This document shows, one piece after another, positions 1 to 10,000 of a stretch of 10,000 bases of DNA (position 1 is its first letter; each line of letters begins with the position of its first letter). The notes under the pieces were generated by a model, which saw nothing but the letters and a program-made list of their open reading frames with translations, did no database searches and was not told where the DNA came from. The stretch is from Halisarca cf. caerulea (lineage: Eukaryota > Porifera > Demospongiae > Chondrillida > Halisarcidae), in NCBI GenBank assembly GCA_963170055.1, contig CAUJGJ010000065.1, forward strand, positions 80,001 to 90,000. The letters run 5' to 3'. A program made the translations under genes and the position numbers.

Positions 1-169
1 TTTTAATGAAAGTATTTCATGCACTTTCATGTTAAACGGACAAAGATAGACGAAGACAAAGGAAGGGAACAGGATATTCTGGCTTTGATTGTATTTGAGG
101 TTCTTTGTCCTGGATAGATTGGCTGCACTGTGTCTCGGTGCAGTGCCAGATGAAACCGATACGTACTAT

Positions 170-370
170 ACATGCATGGATGTGTATGCATGCATGCATA
201 CATAATACACATAAGCATACACACACAAATACATGCATGCGTGCATGCATATGCATGTGCACACATTGTGACACACATGTATATGCACAATGTATGCATA
301 TAGGTGGTATGTAATGCGTACTTGCACACGCCACACCACACACACATGTGCATGCAAATGCGTGCATGTC
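170..370. repeat. Alternating purine-pyrimidine, TGCA/CACA-rich low-complexity tract
   Basis: Many overlapping CATGCATG, TGTGCATG and ACACACA words make near-continuous purine-pyrimidine alternation, with self-complementary blocks such as GCATGCATGC. All three open frames across it are composed of Cys/His/Met/Tyr codons produced by the simple sequence, so none is a gene. Confidence 0.8.
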
Positions 371-606
371 GTACCATTTCATACATTATTAACATTTTCC
401 TCCATCACAATTGCACAGTCCATGCATAATAATTACTATATAATAGATCTTCAAATTTGAAAGGAATTGTGTTTTAATATTATTTTAAATTGCAGTTGCC
501 CACCCCTTGCATGGCAATGCACTGTTTATGTTTCTGAATTGTGTGCTAAAATTGTGTTTGGCTGCGTTCACCATGTCCACTTAACTCCCACTTCACATGC
601 ACTGCA

Positions 607-948
607 TGCAGAGTCAAACCTCGTCAAGACAAACTTTAGGGGATGTGCAAAATTAGTTCTCATGATCAGAAGTTCTTCTTACCAGGATGTAGTAACACAT
701 GTACTACAGCAAACCAAACAGGACTATAGGAAACTACAGTGGAAACTGGTTAATACAAAGTCGCTTAACAAGAAATATCGCTTAACAAGACCAGTTCCTG
801 TGAACCAACTGCATATATACAAGGTACTATCTTCATCCTTTTAAACAAGAAATACTTTTAACAAGAACAAATTTTAGTGCACCCTGGGTTTCTCCTGAAC
901 CAGTTTCAACTGTAGTTCGTTGTCTTGTAATAGTGAGGTTCTACTGTA
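607..948. mobile_element. Decayed composite inverted-repeat element (pogo/Tc1-like ends, family D)
   Basis: The left end reads TGCAGAGTCAAACCTCGTC and the right end, reversed, TACAGTAGAACCTCACTATT. An inner inverted pair is clearer: 731-751 against 898-918 matches at 19 of 21 positions. The words CTTAACAAGA/TTTAACAAGA recur at 764, 781 and 857. The interior around 680-715 (TTCTTCTTACCAGGATGTAG, then TACTACAGCAAAC) matches the element at 6452-6635. No transposase is encoded, so it is a non-autonomous copy. Confidence 0.6.
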
Positions 949-1020
949 CATAGAACCATGCAATGAAAACCTGTTATAATGGAAGCATATTACACTGTAG
1001 TGAATTACATATTCCTGTAA

Positions 1021-1174
1021 AACTACGTGCAGTGAAACTTGCTTAGGATGTACCCCAAAGGGGACACAAAGCCAGTACTTGTTATATTAGGTATTTAAAC
1101 TACGTGCAGTGAAACTTGCTTAGGATGTACCCCAAAGGGGACACAAAGCCAGTACTTGTTATATTAGGTATTTA
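1021..1174 (+). repeat. Perfect 77-bp tandem duplication
   Basis: The unit starting AACTACGTGCAGTGAAACTT at 1021 repeats at 1098 with no difference that I can see through 1174. The unit is itself part of a transposon-like sequence (family C), since its CAGTGAAACTTGCTTAG start and AAAGGGGACACAAAGCCAGT core recur reversed at 6971-7076. Perfect identity suggests a recent duplication. Confidence 0.9.
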
Positions 1175-1355
1175 CTATCAGGGTTGGCTTATGTACATGC
1201 ATGAGGTATACACAGGGACAGAATGAGGAGTACTATCCAGGAGTATGTACTAAACCAGGTACTTACTGTCAGGGTTGGTTTATGTACATGAGGTATACAC
1301 TGGGACAGAAGGAGGAGTACTTACTATCCAGGAGTCTGTACTAAACCTGCAGGTA
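1173..1355 (+). repeat. Diverged tandem repeat with about 91-bp period
   Basis: TACTATCAGGGTTGGCTTAT at 1173 recurs as TACTGTCAGGGTTGGTTTAT at 1264. Both copies continue with GTACATG...AGGTATACAC, GGGACAGAA, GAGGAGTAC, TATCCAGGAGT and TGTACTAAACC. The copies differ by a few substitutions and short indels. It continues the family C sequence that starts in the 77-bp duplication. Confidence 0.8.
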
Positions 1356-1451
1356 TATACTCCTCAAGCAAGTTCCACTGCATCCTACATACATGTGCAT
1401 GCGCATCCCAGTACACTGCGCACCTCACACCTGCTAATTGTATCTTAAATA

Positions 1452-1659
1452 TTAGTGGAATCTGGTTTATCCGACAACATCTGTTTGATTCCCACAATAT
1501 TATGCGTGTGTCCGAAAAACCAGGTGTTGGATAAATCTGCATACATGGTGAAATAATTGTGTACGCATTTGCAGTTTAGTGATGAGAATCTGCAAGACGT
1601 GGGATAATTAAACGAAGCTTTCAGATAAGCCAGTGTCGGATAAATCAGATGTCACTGTA
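1452..1659. mobile_element. Short inverted-repeat element, family B (TTTATCCGACA type)
   Basis: The left end is AGTGGAATCTGGTTTATCCG and the right end, reversed, AGTGACATCTGATTTATCCG followed by ACA on both sides. The right boundary is ...CACTGTA at 1659. It lacks a coding frame for a transposase. A related copy in the opposite orientation lies at 8895-9087. The frame covering 1324-1542 is a by-product of this repeat. Confidence 0.75.
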
Positions 1660-1857
1660 TTTTCTGTGTCTGCTATAATAGTTAGTGTTAACTCGATAGA
1701 CAGTTGAGGCTAGCTCAGTGTTGTTTTGCACTTATGTGCACGTGTACAGTGTAAACCTGTCATCACAGCCAACAAAGTGCTACAACCCAGGCTTTTATCT
1801 AGGATTGTCTGAACAGTACCAAATACATTCTGTACGTCTACTTTATAGTCCATTTAG

Positions 1858-1959
1858 TCCATGCCAAACTTGTGGAAACGTGTCGCAGAGTTTATTGATC
1901 TGGGAGGACTGATTCCAGAATACATTGGGAACTATGTTTTCTGCAGACCCAGCAATCGA
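1858..1959 (+). other. Unassigned exon-like open frame on the plus strand
   Basis: An AG (ATTTAG) precedes 34 open codons, and a good donor GTAAGC follows CGA at 1957-1959. The peptide begins SMPNLWKRVAEFIDLGG and continues LIPEYIGNYVFCRPSNR, which has a protein-like balance of residues, unlike the repeat-derived frames nearby. It enters and leaves in phase 0. The frame also stays open through the donor to a TAA near 2082. I do not recognise the product and found no partner exon in the window; the minus strand here also has an open frame, so this may be chance. Confidence 0.3.
1891..1896 (-). promoter_or_regulatory. Candidate poly(A) signal AATAAA for the minus-strand gene
   Basis: AATAAA on the minus strand about 530 bases after the stop codon; I saw no other exact AATAAA between it and the stop. 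The distance is acceptable for an animal 3' UTR. It overlaps the open plus-strand frame at 1858-1959, where the same bases would be Phe-Ile codons, so only one of the two readings may be real. Confidence 0.35.
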
Positions 1960-2426
1960 GTAAGCACTCAAAAACCCCTCCCATTGACAAGCCTACTGAT
2001 TGGATACCGGCTTTCTCTGGTTTGGCAGTTGTCATGGTTCACACAAGCCTTACTTTGTGAAAACAAACATGGTGGTGGTTAATCAGTCTAAAGCACGTGC
2101 TCAGCAGATTTTCAATGATTAGCACTCGAATTTACTAGAACGAATGCACTCACGTGAAACCACTAATACAAAAAAGTTACACATGCACATAATAATATGT
2201 ATGTATGACTCCTATGTAGTCTGCAAGTGTGACACAACGAAAGCTAAAATGCTGAAGTCTGAATACTGTACATACATGCATCTAGATATGACATATAGTA
2301 CGTTGTTGGGGCTCTATAGGGCAGATTATACTGTGTGCAGTAAACCCAGAACATTGATGAATTGTGAGGTATAAGAGAAGACTGAGTGAGATGATATGGA
2401 GAGCTCCAATGGCTTTGTAGCACCAC

Positions 2427-9285
<6,859 letters not shown>

Positions 9286-10000
9286 CTGCAATTACAGAAG
9301 ACAAGAATACAGTGAACTATAATAGCGGGCGCAGGTATGTTATGTTCAATTATGTCCAATTTGGACACAAAACAAAATGGCGGTTGTCATCAAAGCACTG
9401 GAATAAATCGACTTGTTCCCTGCGGGAATGAGATGTGCTATTCTAATTTATATGCTCTGATCTAGACCCGAGCCTAATCTATATTTCCATTTGGCAGCAT
9501 CTGCTATCCAACAAAGAAAGAAGACGCTGCAAGGAAATTTCAATCAAATTCCGGTTGTGATAGTTTTAGTTTTTGATTTGAAACTTTCATAGATTATCAG
9601 AATTGAAAAATGAGTCTTCATACATTGTTCCCTTTGTTTTATGTCCATCGTTTCGTGGCTGAACAGATGTTTTTCTTGGGTTTTCTTGCAGATAACCTGG
9701 GATACTGAAGCCGTGGAATGGTTCAGTGAAATTCATTTATCAATTTAGTAAGTTTACACTTTGTTCCACATTTCAAGCCTACTTTTGTATACCAAAACCT
9801 CATGCAATTTCTGTGACTGGAATTTGCAATCTTTGTGCTTTCACTAGGCCTGACGAAACGTCCACAAAGACAATCTTTCAAGTACTGGATAAGCCTCTAG
9901 TCTACTCAGATACAAAGTAGATATACCTTTGATCTTGTATAAGCATATTTGAGAACTGTATATTTCGTTCCGGCAGAAAAAAGGGGGGGTGTTTCAGTGT
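9286..10000. other. Upstream stretch without a confident exon
   Basis: For the minus-strand gene this should be intron, because exon 1 of the visible set starts in mid-codon; I found no minus-strand exon ending in the required phase. On the plus strand there is AAAATGGCGG at 9374-9383 (YY1-like core), the palindrome TGTCCAATTTGGACA at 9353-9367, and an exon-like 56-base frame at 9692-9747 with TTTTCTTGCAG and GTAAGT borders. None of these forms a gene model. Confidence 0.5.

Noticed and set aside
467..844. 125-residue plus-strand frame
   Set aside because: It crosses the decayed family D element, lacks splice signals and has no recognisable domain.
9838..9920. Plus-strand exon PDETSTKTIFQVLDKPLVYSDTK followed by stop
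   Set aside because: An AG precedes it, but joining it to the exon-like 9692-9747 frame creates a stop codon, and no other partner was found.

Overview
The window reads as nuclear DNA from an animal, probably an early-branching invertebrate such as a sponge; that placement is inferred from style and is not proven. The signs are short spliced exons with GT-AG borders, long (CA)n/(TG)n tracts, and many short inverted-repeat elements whose ends resemble pogo/Tc1-type transposons. Nothing looks bacterial: there are no operons, no Shine-Dalgarno sites and no long uninterrupted coding frames.

The main content is the 3' part of one minus-strand gene, running from 9285 down to its stop codon at 2427. 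Ten exons can be placed by eye. Every exon-exon junction keeps reading frame (phases 2,2,2,0,0,0,2,2,1), which gives 438 complete codons and a stop. In order the protein has the second half of an extracellular dCache-like domain, the conserved alpha2delta/CACHD1-type stretch after it, a segment with about 21 cysteines in some 145 residues, one strongly hydrophobic transmembrane helix, and a 77-residue charged cytoplasmic tail. This layout fits the voltage-gated calcium channel alpha2delta / CACHD1 (VWA and Cache domain) family, and the Cys-rich-TM-tail end fits CACHD1 better. The 5' exons (expected signal peptide, VWA and first Cache part) lie beyond 10000 or were not recognised.

The introns hold most of the repeats. 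Long CA/TG tracts fill large parts of the introns following exons 4, 6, 8 and 9 of the visible set. Short non-autonomous elements with TACAGT(G/A)(A/G)AACC-like ends occur in introns and in the 3' flank. An 81-bp minisatellite sits in the largest intron, and a 77-bp perfect tandem duplication lies in the 3' flank.

Below 2427 (3' flank) there is a candidate poly(A) signal, an unassigned plus-strand exon-like frame at 1858-1959, several decayed elements and a TGCA-rich alternating tract near the left end. Above 9285 no confident exon was found; a few weak plus-strand promoter or exon-like signals are noted there.
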